Shown here: positions 56,722-64,000 of the stretch, in pieces | Numbering within the stretch: the first letter of the stretch is position 1 | Layout: each line of letters opens with the position of its first letter | Made by a program: the position numbers and the translations under genes | The notes under the pieces: generated by a model | Databases searched by the model: none | The model's input: only the letters and a program-made list of their open reading frames with translations | What the model was told of the DNA's origin: nothing | Source: Mycolicibacterium neoaurum ATCC 25795 | Lineage (GTDB): Bacteria > Actinomycetota > Actinomycetes > Mycobacteriales > Mycobacteriaceae | Reading direction: 5' to 3' | DNA: 64,000 bases | Assembly (NCBI RefSeq): GCF_000691525.1 | Contig: NZ_JMDW01000008.1 | Location: 558,001-622,000, forward strand

Positions 56722-57936
56722 TCAGCAGGCCGCCTCGGCAATGGCCCGCACAAACGCCACGTTCTCCATGTCGCGGTTCGCGCTTTCCGCAGTGCTCGTC
56801 CCGTAGTGGCGGTTAGCCGAGAGCTTGACGACAGTGGTCGCGGTGTCCGGGTTCACGTACACCATTTGGTTGTAGACGCCGATGGCGCTGTAGTCGCCGC
56901 GGTTTCCGGCCGGGATCCACCACTGATAGCCGTAGCCCAGGTCCACTGCGTGGTCACCGATGATTGGTCGACCGGGTTGGCAGATCGACGAGTTGACGGT
57001 GGTGGAGGCACGGACCCATTCGCGCGGCACGATCTGTTGGCCATGCCAGCTACCGCCGTTTCGGTACAGTTCGCCGATGCGCGCGAAATCGCGCGCGGTG
57101 AGATTGAGCCCCGCGTAAGACATCTCAGTGCCCAACAAGTCCGTCGCCCAGAATCCGGGCGACTCGAACCCGAGCGGTTCGACGAGTTTGTCGGTCATGT
57201 AATCGGCGACGCTGCGCCCGGTCGCACATGCGATGAGTGCACCCAGCACCTGGGTCTCACCAGAGTTGTACCGGCACACCGAGTCCGGTGGGTTCTCTCG
57301 CGACATCCTGGCGACGAAACCGTTCAGCCCACCGCGGCGGCCCATCATGGCTTGGGTCAGGTGGTGGACATCGGAGTCCGGATCGTTGTAATCCTCGTTC
57401 CACCGCGCGCCGGAGGACATCTGCAGCACCGTGCGGATCGCCACACCGTCATAGGCGGAGCCGGCCTCGACGGGTACGTAATCGCTGATGGCATCGTCGA
57501 TTCCGGCGATGTGCCCGTCGGCTACCGCGATCCCCACGAGTGCGGAGATGAAGCTCTTGGCCACTGACATCGACAGCCAGTGGACTGTGGGCCCGCCGGT
57601 GAGCAGGTATCGCTCATGGCGCAGTTGGCCGTCGACCAGCACCAGCAACGCAACGGTGTCGGTGTCGGTGAGGAACTTCTCGGTGGATCGGGGCGAACCG
57701 TCGAAGGTGTAGGTCTCGGGCAGCGCCAACCGTGGTCCCTCAGGCCACGGGAGTGGTCGACTCGAGGCTGGCATCCTCCGTACCGGCGCGAGATCGTCGA
57801 TTCGGGCGAAATTCTCGTGCTGTGTCGCTCCGGTGAACAGGCCCACCTCGGCCATCGATGCCGGTCGCCGCGGACTGGCGACCTTGCGGGCGAGGTAGCG
57901 CAACGTGAAGCCCACAGCAGGGCGTGATGGCGGCAT
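56722..57936 (-). CDS. Beta-lactamase-related serine hydrolase, second paralogue
   Basis: A 404-residue paralogue of the 54455-55609 protein with the same motif set: S-V-A-K in LSMSVAKSFISALVG, YNS in SVCRYNSGETQVLG and the GYGYQWWIPAGNRGDYSAIG region. The N-terminus carries about 25 extra residues (PSRPAVGFTLRYLARKVAS). ATG 57936 follows a GAGGAG ribosome site. It is transcribed towards the first paralogue from a promoter that carries an ATGGTAC-tc-GTACCAT operator, and it faces a TetR gene on the other side. A local inverted gene duplication is the simplest origin; enough divergence exists to allow distinct substrates. Confidence 0.88.
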   Translation of the reverse strand: MPPSRPAVGFTLRYLARKVASPRRPASMAEVGLFTGATQHENFARIDDLAPVRRMPASSRPLPWPEGPRLALPETYTFDGSPRSTEKFLTDTDTVALLVLVDGQLRHERYLLTGGPTVHWLSMSVAKSFISALVGIAVADGHIAGIDDAISDYVPVEAGSAYDGVAIRTVLQMSSGARWNEDYNDPDSDVHHLTQAMMGRRGGLNGFVARMSRENPPDSVCRYNSGETQVLGALIACATGRSVADYMTDKLVEPLGFESPGFWATDLLGTEMSYAGLNLTARDFARIGELYRNGGSWHGQQIVPREWVRASTTVNSSICQPGRPIIGDHAVDLGYGYQWWIPAGNRGDYSAIGVYNQMVYVNPDTATTVVKLSANRHYGTSTAESANRDMENVAFVRAIAEAAC

Positions 57937-57971
57937 GACGGCGACTCCTCAGAGTGTCGGATACTTTCTAA

Positions 57972-57992
57972 ACCATATGGTACTCGTACCAT
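57972..57992. promoter_or_regulatory. Operator upstream of the second serine hydrolase
   Basis: ATGGTAC-tc-GTACCAT (57977-57992) is a perfect 7-bp inverted repeat. It overlaps a further ACCATATGGT (57972-57981), so three ACCAT units alternate in orientation. The core is shared with the operator at 54360-54390. It lies 36-56 bp before the start codon. Confidence 0.65.
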
Positions 57993-58383
57993 CTGGACCT
58001 AATAAATCGGCCGCAGGTTCTTGCGGCACGGGGGCCGACGTGTCGTCAGCACTATCCCCGCTGCTGCGGCCAGTAAACGACCGGTACCAGAGCTGAGCGC
58101 TGCGGCGGGAAGTGGGAGCAGCTCGTCGGTGCCGGCCGAGACGCATTGCCACTGCCGGATGTCATGGCGCGCAAGCAGACCGCCCGCCTTCTGCACGCGA
58201 CAATCGGCGGGCCCCGGCCGACGAACTCGCCGAGAGCCTCTTTGACCTCGTGTGCGACGCGGCTCCTTGCGGACTCGCTGAGGCCGGTTCGGCGCCGACC
58301 TGAACCCTGTGATCCAAGTCCCGGGGGAGTGATGGATGAACGGCCACGCTGCGAGCCTTTCGATGAGGTTGCTGCACCGGATC
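57993..58383. other. Divergent control region between the serine hydrolase and a TetR gene
   Basis: About 390 bp without a gene I can support. Frames here (for example 58052-58501, minus) run into the TetR gene and show no family. Promoter elements for the TetR gene lie at its end. Confidence 0.4.
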
Positions 58384-58389
58384 TATCCT
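58384..58389 (+). promoter_or_regulatory. -10 element of a leaderless TetR gene transcript
   Basis: TATCCT fits TAnnnT and is followed by TTGACG (6 nt) and ATG 58396. There is no ribosome site before that ATG. Confidence 0.52.
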
Positions 58390-58395
58390 TTGACG

Positions 58396-59007
58396 ATGAC
58401 GACACAGCCTCGGCGCACCCAACAGGATAGGGTCGAAGAATCGTCGAGGCGCCTCGCTGAGGCTGCAGTCGCGTTGATCGCCGAACAAGGCTACGGAGCA
58501 ACGACAGCGCAGCAGATTGGGCTTCGCGCAGGTTATAGCCGCGACATGGTGCGGGTCCGGTTCGGTACTAAGGAAGCGCTGGTCGACTCCATCTTGAAAA
58601 CCCTCTACGAGGATCGGTTCACCGCTGCTCCGGCCGAAGGCGCGAGTGGAGCCGAACTGTTGCTTCAGTCCATTCGAGAACTTCGTGAATTCGCCATCGC
58701 CGATCCGGTGCTGCTGCGCGCGATGTTCGTCTTGTACTTCGAGGCGATCCAAGCCGATGACTTGCTGCGCAAGCGAGTGACGGAGTGGCTTGACACGTCC
58801 ACGCGGAGCTTCCTGTCCGCTATACGGATTGGGCAGGCGGACGGAACAATCGACCGGGATCTGCCGGCCATAGAACTCAGCACGGAGTTGCTCTCCACAC
58901 TCATCGGCTACGCGTACCTGTGGATCGTCAATCCTGCCGCGTTCGACCTCGCCGGCGCTCTCGATGCCTGGCTGACCAAGCTTGCACGGACCCTTCGGTC
59001 CTCCTGA
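58396..59007 (+). CDS. TetR-family regulator
   Basis: A 203-residue TetR protein. The HTH is AAVALIAEQGYGATTAQQIGLRAGYSRDMVRVRFGTKEALVD; the C-terminal domain is the usual helical bundle (LLLQSIRELREFAIADPVLLRAMF). ATG 58396, 6 nt after TATCCT, is preferred to the 20-codon longer frame. It is followed 89 bp downstream, past a half-symmetric ATTTG-CAAAT site, by a dehydrogenase-like gene on the same strand that it may control. Confidence 0.86.
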   Translation: MTTQPRRTQQDRVEESSRRLAEAAVALIAEQGYGATTAQQIGLRAGYSRDMVRVRFGTKEALVDSILKTLYEDRFTAAPAEGASGAELLLQSIRELREFAIADPVLLRAMFVLYFEAIQADDLLRKRVTEWLDTSTRSFLSAIRIGQADGTIDRDLPAIELSTELLSTLIGYAYLWIVNPAAFDLAGALDAWLTKLARTLRSS

Positions 59008-59057
59008 GATCCGGCCGCTTTCCGGTAGGGGTGTTCCGCTCGTCACATGCCTGATAT

Positions 59058-59079
59058 ATTTGGTCGTGTACACACAAAT
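59058..59079. promoter_or_regulatory. Imperfect palindrome upstream of the dehydrogenase-like gene
   Basis: A 22-bp element with arms ATTTG and CAAAT around GTGTAC pairs in 7 of 11 positions. It overlaps the region where the promoter of the 59097 gene is expected. A TetR site is possible; evidence is weak. Confidence 0.3.
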
Positions 59080-59096
59080 AAGTTAGGTGGACCGCC

Positions 59097-60209
59097 GTGA
59101 AGAGTCGTCGTCGTGTAATTGTCTGGGGCCCCGGTGAAGTCGGCACCGCCGCCATTGCCGGCGTGCTGGCCGATGACCGTCTGGAGCTGGTCGGGGTGAA
59201 GGTCTTCAGCCCCGGCAAGGAGGGGCGCGACGCGGGGGAGCTTGCCGGAGTCGGTCCGTGCGGTGTGCTCGCCACCCGATCTACCGAAGATCTCTTGGCC
59301 TTGGACGCCGACGTAGTTCTGCTGACGTGTGCCGCGTCGGCGATCGTCGGGGGACTCGATGACGATGTCATCGCGATGTTGCTCTCGGGAAAGAACGTCA
59401 TCGCAACGGTCGCGTATCACAATGTGGCGCGGTCGAATTGGGCGTCCGCGCACCGACCGGCGCCGGCGAAACTACAGGAAGCGGCGGTACGCGGAGGGGC
59501 ATCGCTGTTCGGTGCCGGAGTTCACCCGTCTTATATGACCGAGCGCGTAGCGATGACGCTGGCCGCTGGCCTGGGAACGGTCGATCATGTGCGCGTTGTC
59601 GAGGCGCTCGATTTCTCCGCCGCGCCGGCCGATATGTGGGGCGGGCTAGAGGCCATCGGCTTCGGCGGTGCACCGGAATCACTCGGCGACGACAACATGC
59701 TTGCTCGCTTCGGCGATATGTATTACGCGGACCTTGTGGCCAATCTGGCCTTCGGTATCCGTGGCGCCGGTAACGATGACATACGCACCGAGACCCGGCT
59801 TGTGGGGCGCCCGGTCGCCGAGCGATTGCAGCTACCGCAGATAACCGTGGAACCGGGATGCGTCGGCGCACTGCATCTGACGACCGACGCATTCGTCGGA
59901 GGCGACCTCGTTGCCACCAACGAAGAAGTATGGTTCCTGGGCGCCCCCAATGCTTTCCGAGGCGAGGATCTTCCTTTCGAGGGTTGGAAGCAGGGACTGA
60001 TCGGTTACACCATCGAGGTTCGAAACAGCAGCACACGACTCAGGAGCCAGATCGAGTACGAGATCTTGAGTCCGGTCAATCCCGTGACGCAGATGTCGGT
60101 GCGTTCCCTCATCGACGCCATCGGCCCGGTGTGCCAGGCCCAGCCAGGAGTCCTCATCGACGACGTCAGTCACCAGGTGCGCCTTGATCCACGACTTGGT
60201 GCGGTCTGA
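59097..60209 (+). CDS. Dihydrodipicolinate-reductase-like NAD(P)-dependent dehydrogenase
   Basis: A 370-residue Rossmann oxidoreductase. The N-terminus (RVIVWGPGEVGTAAIAGVL) is the nucleotide-binding fold, and the GKNVIATVAYHNVARS and GASLFGAGVHPSYMTERVAMTLA segments resemble the DapB/2,4-diaminopentanoate dehydrogenase group used in mycobacteria for unassigned substrates. GTG 59097 has an AGGTGG site. It lies downstream of a TetR gene, in a region with hydrolases and a tautomerase, so a catabolic or detoxification step is likely. The substrate cannot be named. Confidence 0.8.
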   Translation: MKSRRRVIVWGPGEVGTAAIAGVLADDRLELVGVKVFSPGKEGRDAGELAGVGPCGVLATRSTEDLLALDADVVLLTCAASAIVGGLDDDVIAMLLSGKNVIATVAYHNVARSNWASAHRPAPAKLQEAAVRGGASLFGAGVHPSYMTERVAMTLAAGLGTVDHVRVVEALDFSAAPADMWGGLEAIGFGGAPESLGDDNMLARFGDMYYADLVANLAFGIRGAGNDDIRTETRLVGRPVAERLQLPQITVEPGCVGALHLTTDAFVGGDLVATNEEVWFLGAPNAFRGEDLPFEGWKQGLIGYTIEVRNSSTRLRSQIEYEILSPVNPVTQMSVRSLIDAIGPVCQAQPGVLIDDVSHQVRLDPRLGAV

Positions 60210-60659
60210 AAATCTGCCAGATTCAGCAGCTCAGATCTGATGCCTACTGCGAGATGGGCCCTTGCGTGATTATCTGGTGGGCACGTGTCGATCGCCGATC
60301 AGGCTCATGGAGAACATCGATCCGCCGTGCGCGGCGCGGTGGATACTCCACGACTCGCGGTTCAAGAGGGTCAGTCGACTTCTCCGCGGAAGCGGTTATC
60401 CACTGCTGTCAGCGTTCGCTCCTTCCTGAGAGTTGAGGAGAGGGCGAGCTCTGGCGGCAGGCGCTCAGGACGTGTTACATGGTTGTTGCCCACGTGGGCG
60501 AACCGTTCTGTGTTTGGAACGTACTGTGGCGGTTTCAATGCGGGGTCTCGGCCGCAGACTGATGCAGTTACGGGTGGAGCGAGGTTCTGCGCCTGAGCGC
60601 AGATCAATTCATCTCGAATCCACGCAGAGTTGAGAGTCTGTGTCGTCGGATCGCCGTGC
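60210..60659. other. Gene-free stretch
   Basis: About 450 bp between convergent genes. Short frames are present on both strands but none shows a ribosome site or family resemblance. I see no repeat or RNA gene. Confidence 0.4.
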
Positions 60660-61094
60660 TTACGGTTCGCTCAAGGGTGCGGATGCAAAGCCGTCACGGA
60701 ACCATCGTTGTTCTTCGTCGGAACCCGCCGGCGGCGGGACGAGTCCCTGGATGCTCCAGAACTCCAGAGGTGTTTCATCACCGTGGATCTCCCAATCCAA
60801 ACCGCGATCGCGGACCCACGGCGAGATCGCCTTGTTCACGATCTGCATCCACGGGGCGAATTGCTCCACCGGCATCCTGCGGGCGATGTGGTCTATCCAT
60901 ATCCGCACGAAACGGTCGTTGGGTTTCCCGCCGACGAAAAACGAACCCGGCTCCATCTCGTGGAAGGCGACGCTCACGTAGAAGCTCGGCAGATTCACAT
61001 ACTTGACATACAGTTCGGAGATCGTCGTGGCGAACTCCTCCCTGTCGTCTGCTGTGTAAACGTCTTTCGGGCAGTAGATGTGCCACAGAGGCAT
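60660..61094 (-). CDS. Tautomerase-superfamily protein (cis-CaaD-like)
   Basis: A 144-residue protein starting MPLWHIYCPKDVYTADDREEFATTISELY, so processing would expose Pro1, the catalytic base of the tautomerase superfamily. The FVGGKPNDRFVRIWIDHIARR segment and overall length match the Tautomerase_3/cis-CaaD group, which includes dehalogenases and tautomerases. The start chosen at ATG 61094 is decided by this Pro; the frame continues 13 codons upstream. An AAGGGAA site precedes it. It follows an alpha/beta hydrolase on the same strand, 85 bp apart. Confidence 0.8.
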   Translation of the reverse strand: MPLWHIYCPKDVYTADDREEFATTISELYVKYVNLPSFYVSVAFHEMEPGSFFVGGKPNDRFVRIWIDHIARRMPVEQFAPWMQIVNKAISPWVRDRGLDWEIHGDETPLEFWSIQGLVPPPAGSDEEQRWFRDGFASAPLSEP

Positions 61095-61179
61095 GGGCGG
61101 TTTTCCCTTCGTTGTGGTCATGTTCGGCCACACACGCCTGTGCGCGGGTGGCCGGGAGGTTGTCCAGATCTACCGGTCT

Positions 61180-62085
61180 CTACACGAGATGCTCAAGAAA
61201 CCAGTCGCGTGCAGGAGGTCCGGTAACGGCGAAATACTTGTCATAGGTGTCGAAGTGGCCTCCAGGATGGCTCACCAGCTTCTTGGGCTCGCCCGCTTCG
61301 GCGAACACCTCACGCTGAACATCCGGGAAGGTGCAGTCATCGTTCTCGCCGATGATCATCAGTAGCGGCTTCGGCGACACGTACGGGATCCAACCCGCAG
61401 GTTCGAATTCCAGTAGATGCTCGACGGACCTCAAGGTCACGAAATTGGGCCACGCGGCGTTGGCCTCCAGTGCGGCGATGTACTCCATGAAGGCTTCATT
61501 CGTTGGTACCGGCAGAGCACTGAGTCGATCCGGCTCAGTGGTGAACAAGGGCACGACGTCTGGGGCGCCGCCAGCGATACGATTCACACGATCATCAAGC
61601 GAGCGGTCGCGGATCTCGCTGATCTGTGCAGTGGTGAACAGTTTCGTTCCGTTGCGGTGACCGCTGACATTCGGGATCTGGGCCACCACCACCCTCACCC
61701 GGGGATCGATGGCAGCCAAGACGATTGCCAATCCGCCAGCGAAGCTCGATCCCCACACCCCGAGCCCCGCGGCCTCGTCGAATTTGTCCTGCTGCAGAGC
61801 GAAAGTCATCGCATCGCGCCAATCAGACATCTGCTGGTAGGGGTCTACCTCCTGGCGCGGTGTGCCGTCTGAGATCCCGAAGCCTCGATGGTCGTAGAGC
61901 AGGACGCTGAACCCGGCTTCGGCGAACAGTTCGGCGTAATGCTCGATCAGATGTTGAACTCCGCCGAAACCATGCGCCATGACAATTCCCGGGAATGATC
62001 CGGACTCCGTTGGGCAGTATGTGCGCCCACGAAGCAACGTTCCGTCCTCGGTAGCGAACTCGACGTCCAACTTCTGAATTGCCAC
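61180..62085 (-). CDS. Alpha/beta hydrolase
   Basis: A 301-residue hydrolase of the dienelactone-hydrolase/X-Pro-peptidase-like group. GIVMAHGFGGVQHLIEHYAELFAEAGFSVLLYDHRGFG is the oxyanion region and second strand; the nucleophile elbow is GVWGSSFAGGLAIVLA; a late Asp/Glu is in IIGENDDCTFP and the His in HPGGHFDTY. GTG 62085 has an excellent AGGAGG site. It is the first gene of a two-gene unit with the tautomerase and is divergent from a metallo-hydrolase. Ester or lactone opening in a degradation pathway is likely. Confidence 0.86.
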   Translation of the reverse strand: MAIQKLDVEFATEDGTLLRGRTYCPTESGSFPGIVMAHGFGGVQHLIEHYAELFAEAGFSVLLYDHRGFGISDGTPRQEVDPYQQMSDWRDAMTFALQQDKFDEAAGLGVWGSSFAGGLAIVLAAIDPRVRVVVAQIPNVSGHRNGTKLFTTAQISEIRDRSLDDRVNRIAGGAPDVVPLFTTEPDRLSALPVPTNEAFMEYIAALEANAAWPNFVTLRSVEHLLEFEPAGWIPYVSPKPLLMIIGENDDCTFPDVQREVFAEAGEPKKLVSHPGGHFDTYDKYFAVTGPPARDWFLEHLV

Positions 62086-62214
62086 GGTCCTCCTAGCTGT
62101 TCCCCGTGGAGATGACGGTAGAGCATTCTGATCTTAATGCGCAACCAGTTGCAAGACACATTCAGTCAGAGCTAACGTCGGGTCGTTCAGGTCCAGAGGA
62201 AGAGGAGTTCGGCA

Positions 62215-63096
62215 ATGCATCCGACACGCGCGGTTGATCATTCGGTTCACGGGCAGGAGAACTCGCCGATCAACGCGACGGTGTTCACCGGTCGCTGGCC
62301 TGAGCTGAGGATCGGCGGCACCTTCTCCCCGACGACAGCGACACTGCTCACCGGGCCGACGGAGGCCGTACTCGTCGACGCCGTCTTCCTGAGGGAGGAC
62401 GTCGAGGCCCTGGGCAACCTCATCGCCGATACGGGCAAGAAACTCACGACGATCTATGTAACGCATGGGCATGCCGACCACTACTTCGGGATCGGCGAAC
62501 TGCTGAAACAGTTCCCCGAGGCTCGGGCTGTCGCACTTCCCAACGTCATCACCTGGATCCAGGAAAATGTGGACATGCAGACGTCGCAGTGGGACCTGCT
62601 CTTCGGCGATAAGACAGTGAAGTGCGACGTGATCCCGGAACCTCTCGAGTCACTAGAACTCAAGATCGACGACGTTGTCGCCAACGTCATCGAGGTCGAA
62701 CAGGCCGACATCAACCCCACCAGCATCGTGCACATTCCCGAGACCGGTGTGGTCGTGGCCGGTGACGCCGTCTACAACGAAATTCACCCGATGCTCGGGT
62801 TATCTTCGCCCGAAGAGTGGCGGAAGTGGATCGCTACGATCGATCTCGTCGAGTCTCTTGATCCGACGATGATCGTTGCCGGGCACAAGCGACCAGACTC
62901 GGACGACCGCGCGGTGCGGACGATGCTCGATACGACGCGTGCCTACATCGAGGACTTTGCGGCCGCATACGAGCAGTCCGCGTCTGCTGAGGAGTTGATC
63001 GCGATCATGGAGCGTAAGTATCCCGGTCATGGCAATCGCTGGACTCTTGAATTCTCCGCAACCCAGGCTCTGTCTCAGCGTGCAGGTGAAAACTGA
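62215..63096 (+). CDS. Metallo-beta-lactamase-fold hydrolase
   Basis: A 293-residue MBL-fold protein. The zinc motif is THGHADHYFG, with later ligands in VVAGDAVYNEIHPM and IVAGHKRPDSDD. Family members hydrolyse esters, lactones, glyoxalase-type thioesters or nucleic acids; the short C-terminus does not allow a choice. An AGAGGAG site precedes ATG 62215. It is divergent from the hydrolase/tautomerase pair and followed by an HxlR regulator, all consistent with an inducible detoxification module. Confidence 0.87.
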   Translation: MHPTRAVDHSVHGQENSPINATVFTGRWPELRIGGTFSPTTATLLTGPTEAVLVDAVFLREDVEALGNLIADTGKKLTTIYVTHGHADHYFGIGELLKQFPEARAVALPNVITWIQENVDMQTSQWDLLFGDKTVKCDVIPEPLESLELKIDDVVANVIEVEQADINPTSIVHIPETGVVVAGDAVYNEIHPMLGLSSPEEWRKWIATIDLVESLDPTMIVAGHKRPDSDDRAVRTMLDTTRAYIEDFAAAYEQSASAEELIAIMERKYPGHGNRWTLEFSATQALSQRAGEN

Positions 63097-63157
63097 CATG
63101 ACCTCGGGGATAGAGTGACGGGAGAGACGCCGTCGGAATTTCGCTCGGAGGGAGAGC

Positions 63158-63583
63158 ATGGCCGCAGTGCAGCTGGGACGTTCGGACTGTCCCATCAATC
63201 TCACGGTCGAGGTTCTTGGGGACAAGTGGTCCCTTATTGTGTTGCGCGACATAATGTTCGCCAACCGACGCTACTTCCGGGAGCTGCTGGATCAATCAGA
63301 AGAGGGAATCGCGTCGAATGTTCTCTCGACGCGACTGCAACAGTTGACCGAACACGGCTTGCTGACTCGTGCCCCCGATCCCAGTCACCGCCAGAAGGTT
63401 CTGTACAGCCTCACCGAGCCGGCGATTCAATTGGTGCCCTTGCTCGTCCAGTTGGGTGTCTGGGGCAGTAAGCACACCAGTGCCAACCCAGGGATCTCGC
63501 GGAAGTTCGTGGCGTTGAATCGTAGCGGCCCTGACGCGTGGAACCGTCTCATGGACTCGCTGCGATCCGAGCATCTCTCCTGA
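63158..63583 (+). CDS. HxlR-family transcriptional regulator
   Basis: A 141-residue winged-helix regulator. CPINLTVEVLGDKWSLIVLRDIMFANRRYFRELL is the family opening, with the conserved N-terminal Cys (C11) that in several HxlR proteins senses aldehydes or oxidants. ATG 63158 has a GGAGGGA site. It follows the MBL gene by 62 bp on the same strand and is the natural regulator of the MBL/hydrolase/tautomerase genes. Confidence 0.88.
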   Translation: MAAVQLGRSDCPINLTVEVLGDKWSLIVLRDIMFANRRYFRELLDQSEEGIASNVLSTRLQQLTEHGLLTRAPDPSHRQKVLYSLTEPAIQLVPLLVQLGVWGSKHTSANPGISRKFVALNRSGPDAWNRLMDSLRSEHLS

Positions 63584-63697
63584 TTGCATTCAATGCTGGC
63601 GAGGATTCTGGTCACCGGGTTCGGGCGTGACGTCTATGCCGCAGTCAGCGCCAACGCCGCGACGGGGCACACCTCGCCTCCTGCGGTCCGCGGATAC

Positions 63698-64000
63698 CTA
63701 CCCGGGCCGGACGGCAAGCCAGAGCAGGTGACCCAGCGTGGCGGAGAAGGCCTCGTCGCCGGCGGGGTCACCGTGGGCCAGTTGATCCAGGATGGATGCG
63801 CGGGTGGTGACCAACATGAGCCGCCCCAGCTGGGTGGGGTCGAGCGCATCGGAGATGTTGCCCGCCCGCTGTTCGGCCGAGATCCGTGCGGCCATCTGGG
63901 AGACGTATTCGCGTACAAGGGTCTCCATTCCGGCGGCTGCGTCTGGATCCCGGTCGGCAATGTCGAACACCGCCAGCCAGGCGACGCGGTGTTCGCGGCC
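63698..64000 (-). CDS. TetR-family regulator, C-terminal part (5' end outside window)
   Basis: Open frame from the right window edge: the visible 100 residues (GREHRVAWLAVFDIADRDPDAAAG to GHLLWLAVRPG) are helical and match the C-terminal ligand domain of TetR proteins (for example SAEQRAGNISDALDPTQLGRLMLVTTRA). The HTH would lie beyond position 64000. The GTG or ATG positions inside the window are not starts. It is convergent with the HxlR gene. Confidence 0.68.
   Translation of the reverse strand, partial: GREHRVAWLAVFDIADRDPDAAAGMETLVREYVSQMAARISAEQRAGNISDALDPTQLGRLMLVTTRASILDQLAHGDPAGDEAFSATLGHLLWLAVRPG

Noticed and set aside
56527..57567. 346-codon plus-strand frame in the second serine hydrolase
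   Set aside because: It is antisense to a gene with clear SVAK and YNS motifs and has no recognisable product.

Overview
The window is high-GC actinobacterial DNA and most likely comes from a fast-growing mycobacterium (Mycolicibacterium type). The evidence is a choD-like cholesterol oxidase closely resembling the M. tuberculosis protein, followed by guaA, imuA'-imuB, iunH and an acrA1-type reductase in the order remembered for the M. tuberculosis Rv3409c to Rv3391 segment. A perfect mycobacterial LexA box, a type VII secretion cassette and several promoters of the leaderless kind (-10 hexamer ending 6-7 nt before the start codon) agree with this. Species assignment is inference; no database was searched.

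Layout. 0-8 kb: sugar catabolism, with the end of galT, galK, a lacI-galM pair and a divergent araBAD operon behind a palindromic operator. 8-17 kb: choD, a convergent katA, a URC-type uracil catabolism operon (urc1-urc4-upp), guaA and a C39-like lipoprotein. 17-23 kb: a MerR regulator, an HSL-type esterase, a zinc-ribbon membrane protein coupled to a sedolisin protease, and a small lipoprotein. 23-28.6 kb: the SOS mutasome pair imuA'-imuB, iunH and an acrA1-type double SDR reductase. 28.9-31.5 kb: a three-gene secretion cassette (EspC-like target, DUF1023 hydrolase, lipoprotein).

31.7-45.5 kb is an accessory region with less GC-biased codon use and many nuclease or NTPase genes: a DUF2510/DEDDh exonuclease/BRCT/zinc-ribbon protein, a KAP NTPase, an Mrr-like nuclease, a 1208-residue protein with a C-terminal PD-(D/E)XK motif, two orphans, and a tightly coupled operon of a TIGR04255-like protein, an XRE-like HTH protein and an SQTCD-motif protein. 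The last operon starts at a -10 box followed by a 15-bp palindrome. I read this stretch as a candidate defence island, and the 42.6-45.1 kb operon as the best candidate for an undescribed system.

45.5-53.5 kb: a methyltransferase, a TipA-like regulator, a complete Fe-siderophore ABC uptake operon with an MFS gene behind a possible iron box, and a catalase-like peroxidase coupled to a cytochrome b561. 53.7-64 kb: a catabolic or detoxification region with four regulators (TetR, TetR, HxlR and a partial TetR), two paralogous serine hydrolases that share GTACCA-type operators, a DoxX-like protein, a dihydrodipicolinate-reductase-like enzyme, a tautomerase, an alpha/beta hydrolase and a metallo-beta-lactamase-fold enzyme. 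No rRNA, tRNA, CRISPR array or intact transposase was recognised.
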